Of a stretch of 25,557 nt of DNA, positions 13,536-21,724 are shown one piece after another. The notes under the pieces are model-generated. The model saw only the letters and a list, made by a program, of their open reading frames with translations. It did not search any database and was not told where the DNA came from. Each line of letters starts with the position of its first letter. The stretch's first letter is position 1. Position numbers and translations under genes: made by a program. This DNA comes from Muribaculaceae bacterium (lineage in GTDB: Bacteria; Bacteroidota; Bacteroidia; Bacteroidales; Muribaculaceae). The DNA lies in NCBI GenBank assembly GCA_029057255.1, contig JAICZO010000039.1, forward strand, positions 1 to 25,557, read 5' to 3'.

Positions 13536-16435
13536 AAAACACTGTCATCCGCATCGCGGCGGCTCTGCTGATCGCCGCATGCAGCATATTACCAACGGTT
13601 GCGGCACAGTTCAGCATCAGCCGCGGTGAAAAAATCACTATCAGCATTTCGGGGAGACAAGGCCGTGTCGTCGGTACGGCCGTCGACATGCTCGCCTCCG
13701 ACCTGCATGCTGTGACAGGAGCCGAACTCGTACGGACATCCTCGAAAAAAGCAAAGATTGCAGTAAGAATCGACCCCGGAACGGTGACAAGTCCGCAAGG
13801 ATTCCGCATTGAAGCCTTAACCGACGGACGTCTGTCTGTAAAAGCTCACGACAGCCACGGTGCCGCATATGGCATTCTCGAACTGAGCCGACTTATGGGC
13901 GTCTCGCCCTGGGTATGGTGGGCTGATGCCGCACCGGAACCCAAAGACACTTTTACACTGACTGAAGGATTCGTCTCGGAGCAGGCTCCGTCAGTCGAGT
14001 TCCGCGGCATATTCATCAACGATGAGGACTGGGGGCTGATGCCGTGGAGCAGTGCCACAAACGAACCGGAACTCCCTCAAGGTGAGATAGGCCCGAAGAC
14101 CAACTCTCGCATATTCGAGCTACTTCTGCGCCTGCGCGCCAACACTTTTTGGCCTGCGATGCACGAGTGCACCGTACCCTTCTTCCTGACAAAGGGCAAC
14201 CGGGAGGCCGCAGAGAAATACGGCATATTTATCGGGACTTCACACTGCGAGCCAATGGCATGCAATGCCGCAGGAGAGTGGAGCCGCAGAGGCAAGGGCG
14301 ACTATGACTATGTAAACAACAGCCGCGAAGTATACCGCTTCTGGGAGGAGCGAGTCAAAGACGTCGCACAACAGGAAATAATATACACTATCTGCATGCG
14401 CGGCGTTCATGACGGAGCCATGAATGGTGCTGACGGCACCGAACAGCAGAAAAAGGTGCTTGAGAAGGTAATCGACGACCAACGCGGGATGCTTGCAAAA
14501 CATGTCTGCAAAGACATAAGCAAGGTACCTCAGGTGTTCATCCCCTACAAGGAAGTGCTTGACATCTACAACGCCGGACTAAATATTCCTGACGATGTGA
14601 CACTGATGTGGTGCGACGACAACTATGGATACATCCGGCACCTGCCGACTGAAGCCGAACGCTCTCGCGCAGGAGGAAATGGCATCTACTATCACGTATC
14701 ATACTGGGGACGGCCCCACGATTACCTGTGGCTCGGCACTTTCTCTCCCGGGTTGCTGTTTACTGAGATGAAAAAAGCCTACGACAGCGGTATAAAACGT
14801 ATATGGATACTCAACGTAGGCGACCTTAAACCGGCAGAATATCAGACCGAATTGTTTATGGACATGGCATGGGACATGGACTCTGTCTGCCGCCGGGGAG
14901 TCAGGGCACATGCGGGCGACTTTCTATCAAGGGAGTTCGGCGATGAAGCCGCAGAGCGACTGTTGCCATTGATGGAGGAGCACTATAGACTTGCCTTCAT
15001 CCGCAAGCCCGAGTTCATGGGAAACACACGAGAGGAAGAATGGAACGACCCCTCGGCACGCTACATAAGAGACCTTCCCTGGTCTGACAACGCAGTCAAA
15101 GAAAGGCTCGACAGATACAAAGCCATATCCGACCGCTCCGACAGCATAGCCACGTTGATACCGTCACGATTGCAGACCTCGTATTACCACCTTGTGGAGT
15201 ACCCTGTCAAAGCGGCTTACCAGATGAACCGCAAATTGCTTGCCGCGCAGCTTGCCCGCCACGGCAAATGCAACCCGGAAGAGAGCAGTGCGGCCTATGA
15301 CAGCATCGTAGCCCTCACCGACGCATACAACCAAGGCAAATGGGCCGGGCTTATGGATCATCGTCCGCGACGCCTTCCCGTCTTCGACCGTTCACCGCAT
15401 GCACTGACGCTTAACTCAGGCGACGCCGACTGTCACGCATTCCTCTTTGAGGGAACCGAAGCCGAAGGCAGCTTCACAGTCTGCGACATGCTGGGGACTT
15501 CCGGCAAAGCCGCCCTGCTCAATTCAGGCTCGCCCGTAAGCTTCTACCTGCCCCACCGCCCCGGGGAAAAGGTGGACATCGAAGTAAGAGTATTGCCTAC
15601 GCACCCCGCTGACACATCGGGGGTGGCAGTAGAAATCTCGCTCGGAGACTCAGCTCCCGTACGTCTCGACTTCGCAACCAAAGGTCGCAGTGAGGAGTGG
15701 AAAGAAAACGTGCTCCGCAATTACGCATCTCGGACAGTCTCGATGTGCACTGATGGCGGAGAGGCTCGGAGAATATGCATCAAGGCTCTCTCTGCGGGTG
15801 TTATTCTCGACAGAGTGCTTGTGCGGGAGAAAACTTCAGGCAAGCGGATATGCGTCTTCGGCGACAGCTATGTCCGCAACCACAGATGCCCCTTCGCCGA
15901 GACATGGCATGCCAAGGCGGCGGCACGTCTGGGCATGGAGTATGTCAACCGCGGCATCAACGGCAACGCCATAGCCTTCGACCGCACCGACCGCGGCTTC
16001 GGCATCGAGATGGCACGCCGCTATGCCGAGCTTCCTGACTCGGCCGACGTCATCATGATTATCGCCGGACACAACGATGCCGTTTTCATCGGCGACAGCA
16101 AGGAGAAGCACGATACATTCCGCGACGGTCTCGAGACTCTCTGCTCGGGTCTGCGCGAGCGCTACCCCGACGCCGCCATCGCCTTCGTGCTGCCCTGGAG
16201 CGTCGACCGCGCGGGCTTCGCCGAAGTCATAGCCGACATCCGCCTGGCATGCACACGCCACGGCTTCGCGCTCTTCGACGCCGAGAGTGCGGGCGGCATA
16301 AAGGTCAACGACGACAGCTTCCGCGACCGCTACTTCCAGGACCGGGGCGTCAACGACACGGCCCATCTCAACAGCGACGGCCACGACCTTATAGTCGCGG
16401 CCGGCACAGACTTCCTCCGCTCGCTGGTGAAGTAG
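13532..16435 (+). CDS. GH115 xylan alpha-glucuronidase fused to a C-terminal SGNH esterase
   Basis: A 967-residue exported bimodular enzyme. A signal peptide covers about 1-25 with cleavage near VAA-Q; IAAC at 14-17 could also be read as a lipobox. Residues about 26-150 form the GH115 N-domain. The catalytic region follows (FRGIFINDEDWGLMPW, LRANTFWPAMHECTVPFF, MWCDDNYGYIRHLP, YHVSYWGRPHDYLW). A C-terminal beta domain runs to GVILDRVLV near 764. Directly after it, from Gly770, comes an SGNH hydrolase: GDSY with Ser779, GINGN, GHND with Asn848, and DTAH with Asp942 and His945. GH115 enzymes remove (methyl)glucuronic acid from xylan, and SGNH partners often deacetylate it. The GH115 part is markedly less GC-rich than the SGNH part, whose composition matches its neighbours. 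Confidence 0.88.
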   Translation: MKNTVIRIAAALLIAACSILPTVAAQFSISRGEKITISISGRQGRVVGTAVDMLASDLHAVTGAELVRTSSKKAKIAVRIDPGTVTSPQGFRIEALTDGRLSVKAHDSHGAAYGILELSRLMGVSPWVWWADAAPEPKDTFTLTEGFVSEQAPSVEFRGIFINDEDWGLMPWSSATNEPELPQGEIGPKTNSRIFELLLRLRANTFWPAMHECTVPFFLTKGNREAAEKYGIFIGTSHCEPMACNAAGEWSRRGKGDYDYVNNSREVYRFWEERVKDVAQQEIIYTICMRGVHDGAMNGADGTEQQKKVLEKVIDDQRGMLAKHVCKDISKVPQVFIPYKEVLDIYNAGLNIPDDVTLMWCDDNYGYIRHLPTEAERSRAGGNGIYYHVSYWGRPHDYLWLGTFSPGLLFTEMKKAYDSGIKRIWILNVGDLKPAEYQTELFMDMAWDMDSVCRRGVRAHAGDFLSREFGDEAAERLLPLMEEHYRLAFIRKPEFMGNTREEEWNDPSARYIRDLPWSDNAVKERLDRYKAISDRSDSIATLIPSRLQTSYYHLVEYPVKAAYQMNRKLLAAQLARHGKCNPEESSAAYDSIVALTDAYNQGKWAGLMDHRPRRLPVFDRSPHALTLNSGDADCHAFLFEGTEAEGSFTVCDMLGTSGKAALLNSGSPVSFYLPHRPGEKVDIEVRVLPTHPADTSGVAVEISLGDSAPVRLDFATKGRSEEWKENVLRNYASRTVSMCTDGGEARRICIKALSAGVILDRVLVREKTSGKRICVFGDSYVRNHRCPFAETWHAKAAARLGMEYVNRGINGNAIAFDRTDRGFGIEMARRYAELPDSADVIMIIAGHNDAVFIGDSKEKHDTFRDGLETLCSGLRERYPDAAIAFVLPWSVDRAGFAEVIADIRLACTRHGFALFDAESAGGIKVNDDSFRDRYFQDRGVNDTAHLNSDGHDLIVAAGTDFLRSLVK

Positions 16436-16442
16436 AAAACAT

Positions 16443-16494
16443 CACATACACAAAAAGCGTGGACGGTCAGCCGCCCACGCTTTTTGTGTATGTG
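16443..16494. terminator. Perfect 20-bp bidirectional terminator hairpin
   Basis: Bases 16443-16462 are the exact reverse complement of 16475-16494, with a 12-base loop that can form a further 3-bp stem. The stem contains AAAAAGCGTGG on one side and CCACGCTTTTT on the other, so either strand reads a GC-rich hairpin followed by a T run. It lies between the convergent GH115-SGNH and alaS genes and can stop transcription from both. Confidence 0.88.
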
Positions 16495-16505
16495 AATTAC
16501 TTCTT

Positions 16506-19133
16506 TTACTTGATGGCATCCACCATTGCGCTGAATGCAGCCTGAATGCCTTCGGCATCCTTGCCGCCGGCCTGAGCGAAACCGGGCTGGCCACCGCCGC
16601 CACCCTTGATGTTGCGAGCGGCGTCACGGACAATCTGCGATGCGCTGAGGCCGTTCTTGGCCAGGTCGTCGGTAAGGGCTACAGTGAGCAGGGGTTTGCC
16701 CGAGGGGTCGGTAGTTGCGGCCACGAATGCCGTTGCCTCGGGAGAGATGGTTCGTACGCTGAAAGCGACGCCCTTGACCATGTCGGGCAGACGGACGCCG
16801 TTCATAGTCACAAGCTTGATGCCCGACGCTGTGTGCGACGCATTGTCGACGAGCTTCTGGCTGAGGGCGGCGATGCGCTCGCGTGCATATTCCTCGGCCT
16901 GACGGCGGAGCTCGGTGTTCTCTTCCATAGCCTTGCGCATGGCACCGAGGAGGTCGGGAGCGTTGTTGAGCATGGCGGCCATACTCTTGAGGGTATGCTC
17001 GATGTCGTGCATCAGGTCCTCTACGGCAGGGCCGGTGAGAGCCTCGATGCGGCGTATGCCTGCCGCGATGCTTGACTCGGATATGATTTTTATCACACCG
17101 ATGTTGCCGGTGTTGTCGACGTGTGTACCGCCGCAGAGCTCGACAGAGTCGCCGTAGCGTATGACGCGCACCTCGTCGCCGTACTTCTCGCCGAAGAGGG
17201 CCATCGCGCCCATGTCACGCGCTTCCTGGATGGGCACATTGCGGTGCTCGTCGCGTGCTATTGCCTTGCGGACATAGCTGTTGGCGAGTTTCTCGACTTT
17301 CTGGATTTCCTCGGGAGTAAGTTTCTGGAAGTGGGAGAAGTCGAAGCGGAGGATGTCGGGCGACACAAACGAGCCTTTCTGCTCGACGTGTGTGCCGAGG
17401 ACTTCGCGGAGGGCGCGGTGGAGCAGGTGTGTAGCCGAGTGGTTGCGGGAGATGGCGGCACGTGCCTCGGTGTCGATGGCGGCACGGAATGTGGCGTTGA
17501 CATCGGCAGGCAGCTCTTTGACGAGATGTACGCCCACGCCGTTCTCGCGCTTGGTGTCGAAGACTTCTGTCACGGCGCCGGTGGCGGCGTCGGTGAGTGT
17601 GCCGCGGTCGCCTACCTGGCCGCCCATCTCGGCATAGAAGGGAGTCTCGGAGAGAACGATCTGATAGTAGTCGCGGTTTTTCTGCTTGACATGGCGGTAG
17701 CGGAGGATGCGTGCCTCTGTCTCGGCCTTGTCATAGCCGCAGAACTGCTGCTCGCCCTCGTTGACAGTCACCCAGTCGGCGGCCTCGACGGCAGCGGCGC
17801 TGCGTGCGCGCTCTTTCTGAGCTGCCATCTCGCGGTCGAAGCCCTCGATGTCGGCAGTCATGCCGTAGTCCTTGAGGATGAGCTGTGTGAGGTCGAGGGG
17901 GAAGCCGTAGGTATCATAGAGTGTGAATGCCTGCTTGCCCGAAATCTCGGTCTTGCCCTCGGCCTTAGCTGCGCGAACAGCCTCGTCGAGCAGCTTGATG
18001 CCGTTCTCGAGGGTGCGGAGGAAGGAGTCTTCCTCTTCCTTGATGACACGCATGATGAGGTCGCGGTTGGCGGGCAGCTCGGGGTATGCCTCGCCCATGT
18101 TCTCGATGAGGGTGTCGACGAGGCGGTACATGAATGCCTGCTTCTGACCGAGGAAGGTGTAGGCATAGCGCACGGCGCGACGGAGGATGCGGCGGATTAC
18201 ATAGCCGGCCTTAGCGTTGGAGGGGAGCTGGTTGTCGGCGATTGAGAAGGCTATCGTGCGCACGTGGTCGGCGATGACACGCATGGCCACGTCGACCTGC
18301 TTGTCGGTGCCGTATTCCTTGCCCGAGAGAGATGCGATTTTGAAGATGAGGGGTGTGAAGACGTCGGTGTCATAGTTCGATGTCTTGCCCTGGAGTGCCA
18401 TGCACAGGCGCTCGAAGCCCATGCCGGTGTCGATAACCTTGGCGGGAAGAGCCTCGAGAGAACCGTCGGCCTTGCGGTTGTACTGCATGAAGACGAGGTT
18501 CCATATCTCGATGACCTGGGGGTGGTCATGGTTGACGAGCGAGGCGCCGCTTACTTCGGCACGCTCCTGCTCGCTGCGGAGGTCGATGTGAATCTCCGAG
18601 CAGGGGCCGCAGGGGCCTGTGTCGCCCATTTCCCAGAAGTTGTCGTGCTTGTTTCCGTTGAGGATGTGGTCGGCGGGCAGATGGCTCTCCCAGATTTGGG
18701 CAGCCTCGTTGTCACGCTCGAGACCTTCTTCGGGCGCGCCCTCGAAGACTGTCGCATAGAGGCGCGAGGCGTCGAGATGAAGCACGTCGACAAGGTACTC
18801 CCACGCCATGTTGATAGCCTCGGCCTTGAAGTAGTCGCCGAACGACCAGTTGCCGAGCATCTCGAACATTGTGTGGTGGTATGTGTCGAGACCCACTTCC
18901 TCGAGGTCGTTGTGCTTGCCGCTCACGCGCAGGCACTTCTGCGAGTCCGCCACACGCCTGTACTTCGGAGCCACCGAGCCTAAGATAATATCCTTGAACT
19001 GGTTCATGCCCGCGTTGGTGAACATCAGCGTGGGGTCGTCTTTAATAACCATCGGAGCGGAGGGCACGATGCGGTGGTCCTTCGACTCGAAGAAGTCTTT
19101 GAATGACTGTCGTATTTCCTTTGCAGTGAGCAT
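16506..19133 (-). CDS. alaS: Alanine--tRNA ligase
   Basis: An 875-residue cytosolic class II aminoacyl-tRNA synthetase of full family length. The N-terminal catalytic core has HHTMFEMLGNWSFGDYFK (from His86), and GMGFERL follows in the motif 3 region. The editing domain carries HSATHLLH (about 562-569) and CGGTHVDNTGNIG (about 667-679), which provide the zinc-binding and editing residues. A C-Ala domain ends with GGGGGQPGFAQAGG. It charges tRNA-Ala and clears mischarged Ser and Gly. It is transcribed from a consensus promoter at 19215-19246 with a leader of about 75 bases, and ends at the bidirectional hairpin. Confidence 0.97.
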   Translation of the reverse strand: MLTAKEIRQSFKDFFESKDHRIVPSAPMVIKDDPTLMFTNAGMNQFKDIILGSVAPKYRRVADSQKCLRVSGKHNDLEEVGLDTYHHTMFEMLGNWSFGDYFKAEAINMAWEYLVDVLHLDASRLYATVFEGAPEEGLERDNEAAQIWESHLPADHILNGNKHDNFWEMGDTGPCGPCSEIHIDLRSEQERAEVSGASLVNHDHPQVIEIWNLVFMQYNRKADGSLEALPAKVIDTGMGFERLCMALQGKTSNYDTDVFTPLIFKIASLSGKEYGTDKQVDVAMRVIADHVRTIAFSIADNQLPSNAKAGYVIRRILRRAVRYAYTFLGQKQAFMYRLVDTLIENMGEAYPELPANRDLIMRVIKEEEDSFLRTLENGIKLLDEAVRAAKAEGKTEISGKQAFTLYDTYGFPLDLTQLILKDYGMTADIEGFDREMAAQKERARSAAAVEAADWVTVNEGEQQFCGYDKAETEARILRYRHVKQKNRDYYQIVLSETPFYAEMGGQVGDRGTLTDAATGAVTEVFDTKRENGVGVHLVKELPADVNATFRAAIDTEARAAISRNHSATHLLHRALREVLGTHVEQKGSFVSPDILRFDFSHFQKLTPEEIQKVEKLANSYVRKAIARDEHRNVPIQEARDMGAMALFGEKYGDEVRVIRYGDSVELCGGTHVDNTGNIGVIKIISESSIAAGIRRIEALTGPAVEDLMHDIEHTLKSMAAMLNNAPDLLGAMRKAMEENTELRRQAEEYARERIAALSQKLVDNASHTASGIKLVTMNGVRLPDMVKGVAFSVRTISPEATAFVAATTDPSGKPLLTVALTDDLAKNGLSASQIVRDAARNIKGGGGGQPGFAQAGGKDAEGIQAAFSAMVDAIK

Positions 19134-19194
19134 TGTATATTGATTTTCTTTTTAAAAGTTCTTTAAGGATTCGTGCAAATCGGCATAAAATTGC

Positions 19195-19202
19195 TATCTT
19201 TG
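19195..19202 (+). promoter_or_regulatory. -7 promoter element of the M23 peptidase gene
   Basis: TATCTTTG matches the -7 consensus TAnnTTTG, 46 bases before the ATG at 19249. No good -33 TTTG lies at the expected distance (19171-19175 reads TCGTG), so the promoter may be weak or activator-dependent. It lies inside the transcribed leader of divergent alaS. Confidence 0.5.
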
Positions 19203-19214
19203 CGTTTCGGAGTG

Positions 19215-19246
19215 CAAAATTACTCCATTTTTCGCTATTCTGCAAA
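19215..19246 (-). promoter_or_regulatory. Consensus promoter of alaS, overlapping the M23 gene leader
   Basis: On the minus strand, TTTG (19246-19243), a 20-base spacer and TAATTTTG (19222-19215) match the -33/-7 consensus exactly. The -33 box ends two bases before the ATG of the divergent M23 gene, so the two genes' start regions are interlocked. Confidence 0.75.
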
Positions 19247-19248
19247 TT

Positions 19249-20220
19249 ATGAGCCAAAAGGTATTCTATCGTTACAACTCTGCAACCGAGCAGTATGAGC
19301 GCGTCTATCCCGACCGCCGCCGCAGGCTGATGGCGTCGGCAAGGGTATATGCGTGGTCGGTGCTTACTGTAGCGGTAGTGGCGCTCGGCCTCTATTATAT
19401 CATCGAGTCGCCACGCGAGAAGATGCTCCGCGAGCGCAACGAGCAGCTGATGCAGCGCCTCGAGCTGCTCGGAAGGCAGGCCGACGAGGCTCTCGCCGTG
19501 ATGGAGGACGTCGCCGAGCGCGATAACAATTTCTATCGCGTGATGATGCAGGCCGAGCCGCTCAACCCCGCCAGACGATATGCCGGACTCGAGAGGCAGC
19601 GAAACTATGACCGCATCGACTCGATGGCCGACAACAGGCTGCTGCGCGAGGTGAGCATGAAGCTCGACCGACTCGACCGCATGCTCGTGTCGCAGATTAA
19701 ATCGTTTGATTTCCTTGCGGCCGAAGCCTCGGGGCAGAAAGACCGCATGGCCCACATCCCGGCAATACAGCCCGTGCCGGAGAAGTTTCTGCGCACGATG
19801 GCGTCGGGATACGGCACACGTGTCGACCCGATATACGGAACGGCCAAGTTCCACGAGGGCATGGACTTCTCGGCGCCTCCCGGGACGCCCGTCTACGCCA
19901 CTGCCGACGGCACCGTCCTGTCTGCCGACTGGAACAGCGGCTATGGCAACCTTATCGAAATAAACCACGGCTACAACTACGTGACCCGCTACGCCCACCT
20001 GTCGAAAATGATAGCGACAAAGGGGCAGAAAGTGAAGCGCGGCGACCTTATCGGCCTGGTAGGCAATACCGGAAAGTCGACAGGCCCGCACCTGCACTAC
20101 GAAGTGCGCTACCGCGGGGCGCCGCAGAACCCGGTCAACTACTACTTCTACGATCTGTCTCCCGAGCAGTACGACGAGATAATACGCCTCGCCGAGAATG
20201 CCGGGCACGTGATGGACTGA
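19249..20220 (+). CDS. M23 family (LytM) peptidoglycan metallopeptidase, membrane-anchored
   Basis: A 323-residue envelope protein. A short cytoplasmic Arg-rich N-terminus precedes one transmembrane helix (about 32-52). A helical region with coiled-coil character runs to about 150, and the LytM/peptidase M23 domain fills about 185-305. Zinc ligands are visible: His202 and Asp206 in FHEGMDF and His283 in HLH (281-283), with His250 in RYAHLS. The family cuts peptide cross-links in peptidoglycan. With all ligands present it is probably active, unlike degenerate EnvC-type regulators. It is divergent from alaS and precedes the MerR gene by 16 bases, an arrangement I recall as common in Bacteroidales. 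Confidence 0.9.
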   Translation: MSQKVFYRYNSATEQYERVYPDRRRRLMASARVYAWSVLTVAVVALGLYYIIESPREKMLRERNEQLMQRLELLGRQADEALAVMEDVAERDNNFYRVMMQAEPLNPARRYAGLERQRNYDRIDSMADNRLLREVSMKLDRLDRMLVSQIKSFDFLAAEASGQKDRMAHIPAIQPVPEKFLRTMASGYGTRVDPIYGTAKFHEGMDFSAPPGTPVYATADGTVLSADWNSGYGNLIEINHGYNYVTRYAHLSKMIATKGQKVKRGDLIGLVGNTGKSTGPHLHYEVRYRGAPQNPVNYYFYDLSPEQYDEIIRLAENAGHVMD

Positions 20221-20236
20221 AACCGCTCTCTATATT

Positions 20237-20581
20237 ATGGCTGACGAACTCGACAAAATGTTCTACCGCATCGGCGACGTGTCGATCATGCTCGACCTGC
20301 CCCAGTCGACGATACGCTTCTGGGAGAAGGAATTCAGCGAGCTGCGCCCGCGACGCAACGGCGGCGGCATACGGCGCTACACGCCGGCCGACGTCGAGCA
20401 GCTGCGCATCATCCGCTTCCTCATCCGCGAGAAGGGGCTGACCATAGAGGGCGCACGCGAGCATCTGCGCCGCAACCGCCGCGACCTCGAGCGCAAGCAC
20501 GAAGTTATCGGACGGCTCAAAAACATTCGCCGCCGACTGACCGATATGCTCGAGGCTCTCGATCAGCGGCAGCGCAAATGA
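20237..20581 (+). CDS. MerR-family transcriptional regulator
   Basis: A 114-residue protein with a winged helix-turn-helix of the MerR type at about 9-76 (FYRIGDVSIMLDLPQSTIRFWEKEF, GGIRRYTPADVEQLRIIRFLI) and a short dimerisation helix at about 80-110. No C-terminal effector domain or conserved cysteine sensor is present, so the signal is unknown. It lies 16 bases after the M23 peptidase gene and is probably co-transcribed. The gene ends 34 bases before the convergent end of the exported repeat protein, with no clear terminator between them. Confidence 0.88.
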   Translation: MADELDKMFYRIGDVSIMLDLPQSTIRFWEKEFSELRPRRNGGGIRRYTPADVEQLRIIRFLIREKGLTIEGAREHLRRNRRDLERKHEVIGRLKNIRRRLTDMLEALDQRQRK

Positions 20582-20615
20582 CACTCCGTTCTATCACCGT
20601 GCGTATGTAGCAGCT

Positions 20616-21188
20616 CTACCTGCGGGAACAGAGAATCCCGTGGTCAAGCTTTCTTTTTTCTTCATTGAGGCGACGCTTCATCTCGGCCCATTGACGTTGC
20701 TGTTCCGCCCATTGGCGTTGCTGCTCGGCCCACTGCTCTGACGAGACATCATACACCATACCGTCAAACTCGTTATCGTCCGAGAATATCACTATGCTGC
20801 TGTCATCGCCGGCCTCCTCGACCGTATTGTCGCGCCAGCTCATGACCACGGTGAACGCGTCGGGCGTGCCGCTGAGAGTGTATGTGCTGCGGCAGCGGTC
20901 ATCCTCGAAGGTATACGAGCGCGTGCCGTTGGAGAGTACGGCCGATATGGTGCGGGGACGGTCTTCCTCGAACGCCCTTACCAGACGTGCGTAGTAGTCC
21001 TTGTTCTGCGACGACACCACGCGTGTGGTGCGGTAGAGCTTGTGTTTCTTCTTTGTGCGGCGCTCCGAGTATGTCACCGACACATCCTTACGGCCTTCGA
21101 TACGGTTGATTTCCCTGTCGATATTTGACTGAGCCATTGCGGCGATAACCGAAAGCGCCGCGATAATTATACATAAAAACTTTTTCAT
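20616..21188 (-). CDS. Small exported protein with C-terminal WAEQQRQ repeats, unknown function
   Basis: A 190-residue protein without a family I can name. Residues 1-19 form a signal peptide with an AMA-Q cleavage site. The middle (about 30-150) alternates charged and beta-prone stretches (DVSVTYSERRTKKKHKLYRTTRVV, RSYTFEDDRCRSTYTLSG). The C-terminus is a charged helix built from a 7-residue repeat, WAEQQRQ WAEQQRQ WAEMKRR. It is the third gene of an ECF sigma / membrane protein / exported protein operon, 6 bases after the second gene. It may be a regulated output or an envelope sensor input of that system. Confidence refers to it being a real gene. Confidence 0.75.
   Translation of the reverse strand: MKKFLCIIIAALSVIAAMAQSNIDREINRIEGRKDVSVTYSERRTKKKHKLYRTTRVVSSQNKDYYARLVRAFEEDRPRTISAVLSNGTRSYTFEDDRCRSTYTLSGTPDAFTVVMSWRDNTVEEAGDDSSIVIFSDDNEFDGMVYDVSSEQWAEQQRQWAEQQRQWAEMKRRLNEEKRKLDHGILCSRR
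20686..20735 (-). repeat. 21-bp in-frame tandem repeat encoding WAEQQRQ
   Basis: Two adjacent 21-base units (20686-20706 and 20707-20727) differ at 3 positions, and a third partial copy starts at 20728. Each unit encodes WAEQQRQ on the minus strand. The near-identity at DNA level points to recent slippage-type duplication. Confidence 0.8.
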
Positions 21189-21194
21189 AGAAAA

Positions 21195-21722
21195 TCAGGA
21201 TCCGAGTATATTGCGGCGAACATCCTCTGCGACGTTGGGGTCGGAGATTCGGCTCAGCGCGTTGTTGATAATTGTTTCTTCGTATGTATCGTCGACGGCC
21301 GACATGGCTGTCTCTATGCTGTCGGCCATAGCCTCGGCACGGCACAGCTGCTCGTAGATGGAGTTTATGTCGGTGACCCGCTTGCCGTTCTGCTTGACGT
21401 AGCTGCCGCGGTACATGGCGCACAGCTCGCTGTCTGTGCCTCTGACGGGAGAAAACAAGGACAGACCGATGGTAACGGCCACCGCCACGGCGGCGGCAAT
21501 GCCTGCGGCTGCAAACCACGACCTGCGACGCCTCGCGACAGGGCGCGGCACCTGCTCGGGCGCCGGCAGCGAGGCATACCATGCAAACATCTGCCTGTAT
21601 CTCTCGAGAGCTCCGGCATCGGCGTGCGCTGCGAAATAGTCGCAGATAGCCTTCTCCTGAGCCGGCGTGGTGTCACCGTCAAAGAAAAGCCGTATAAGCC
21701 GTTCTATTTCTTTTGTTTTCAT
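21195..21722 (-). CDS. Probable membrane anti-sigma factor
   Basis: A 175-residue protein with an N-terminal cytoplasmic helical region (1-65, MKTKEIERLIRLFFDGDTTPAQEKAICDYFAAH) that resembles the short anti-sigma or zinc-finger-less regulators next to Bacteroidetes ECF factors. An Arg cluster (RPVARRRR) is followed by one transmembrane helix (about 69-91) and a periplasmic tail of about 85 residues. It starts 2 bases after the ECF sigma gene and ends 6 bases before the exported protein gene. The anti-sigma role is inferred from topology and position. No HxxxCxxC ZAS motif is present. Confidence 0.65.
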   Translation of the reverse strand: MKTKEIERLIRLFFDGDTTPAQEKAICDYFAAHADAGALERYRQMFAWYASLPAPEQVPRPVARRRRSWFAAAGIAAAVAVAVTIGLSLFSPVRGTDSELCAMYRGSYVKQNGKRVTDINSIYEQLCRAEAMADSIETAMSAVDDTYEETIINNALSRISDPNVAEDVRRNILGS

Positions 21723-21724
21723 AA

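Noticed and set aside
13545..13585. Lipoprotein signal (IAAC) in the GH115-SGNH protein
   Set aside because: A lipobox-like IAAC occurs at residues 14-17, but the hydrophobic stretch continues to a standard cleavage site at VAA-Q, and no surface-export signal of acidic residues follows the Cys, so lipidation is not called.
17121..18245. Long open frame on the plus strand (374 codons)
   Set aside because: It is wholly antisense to alaS, whose motifs are complete, and its product is a low-complexity Val/Ala/Leu/Glu-rich sequence without family features.
20621..20641. Small hairpin CGGGA/TCCCG near the MerR / exported-protein junction as a terminator
   Set aside because: The stem is only 5 bp, lies inside the coding end of the minus-strand gene and is not followed by a T run in the plus direction.
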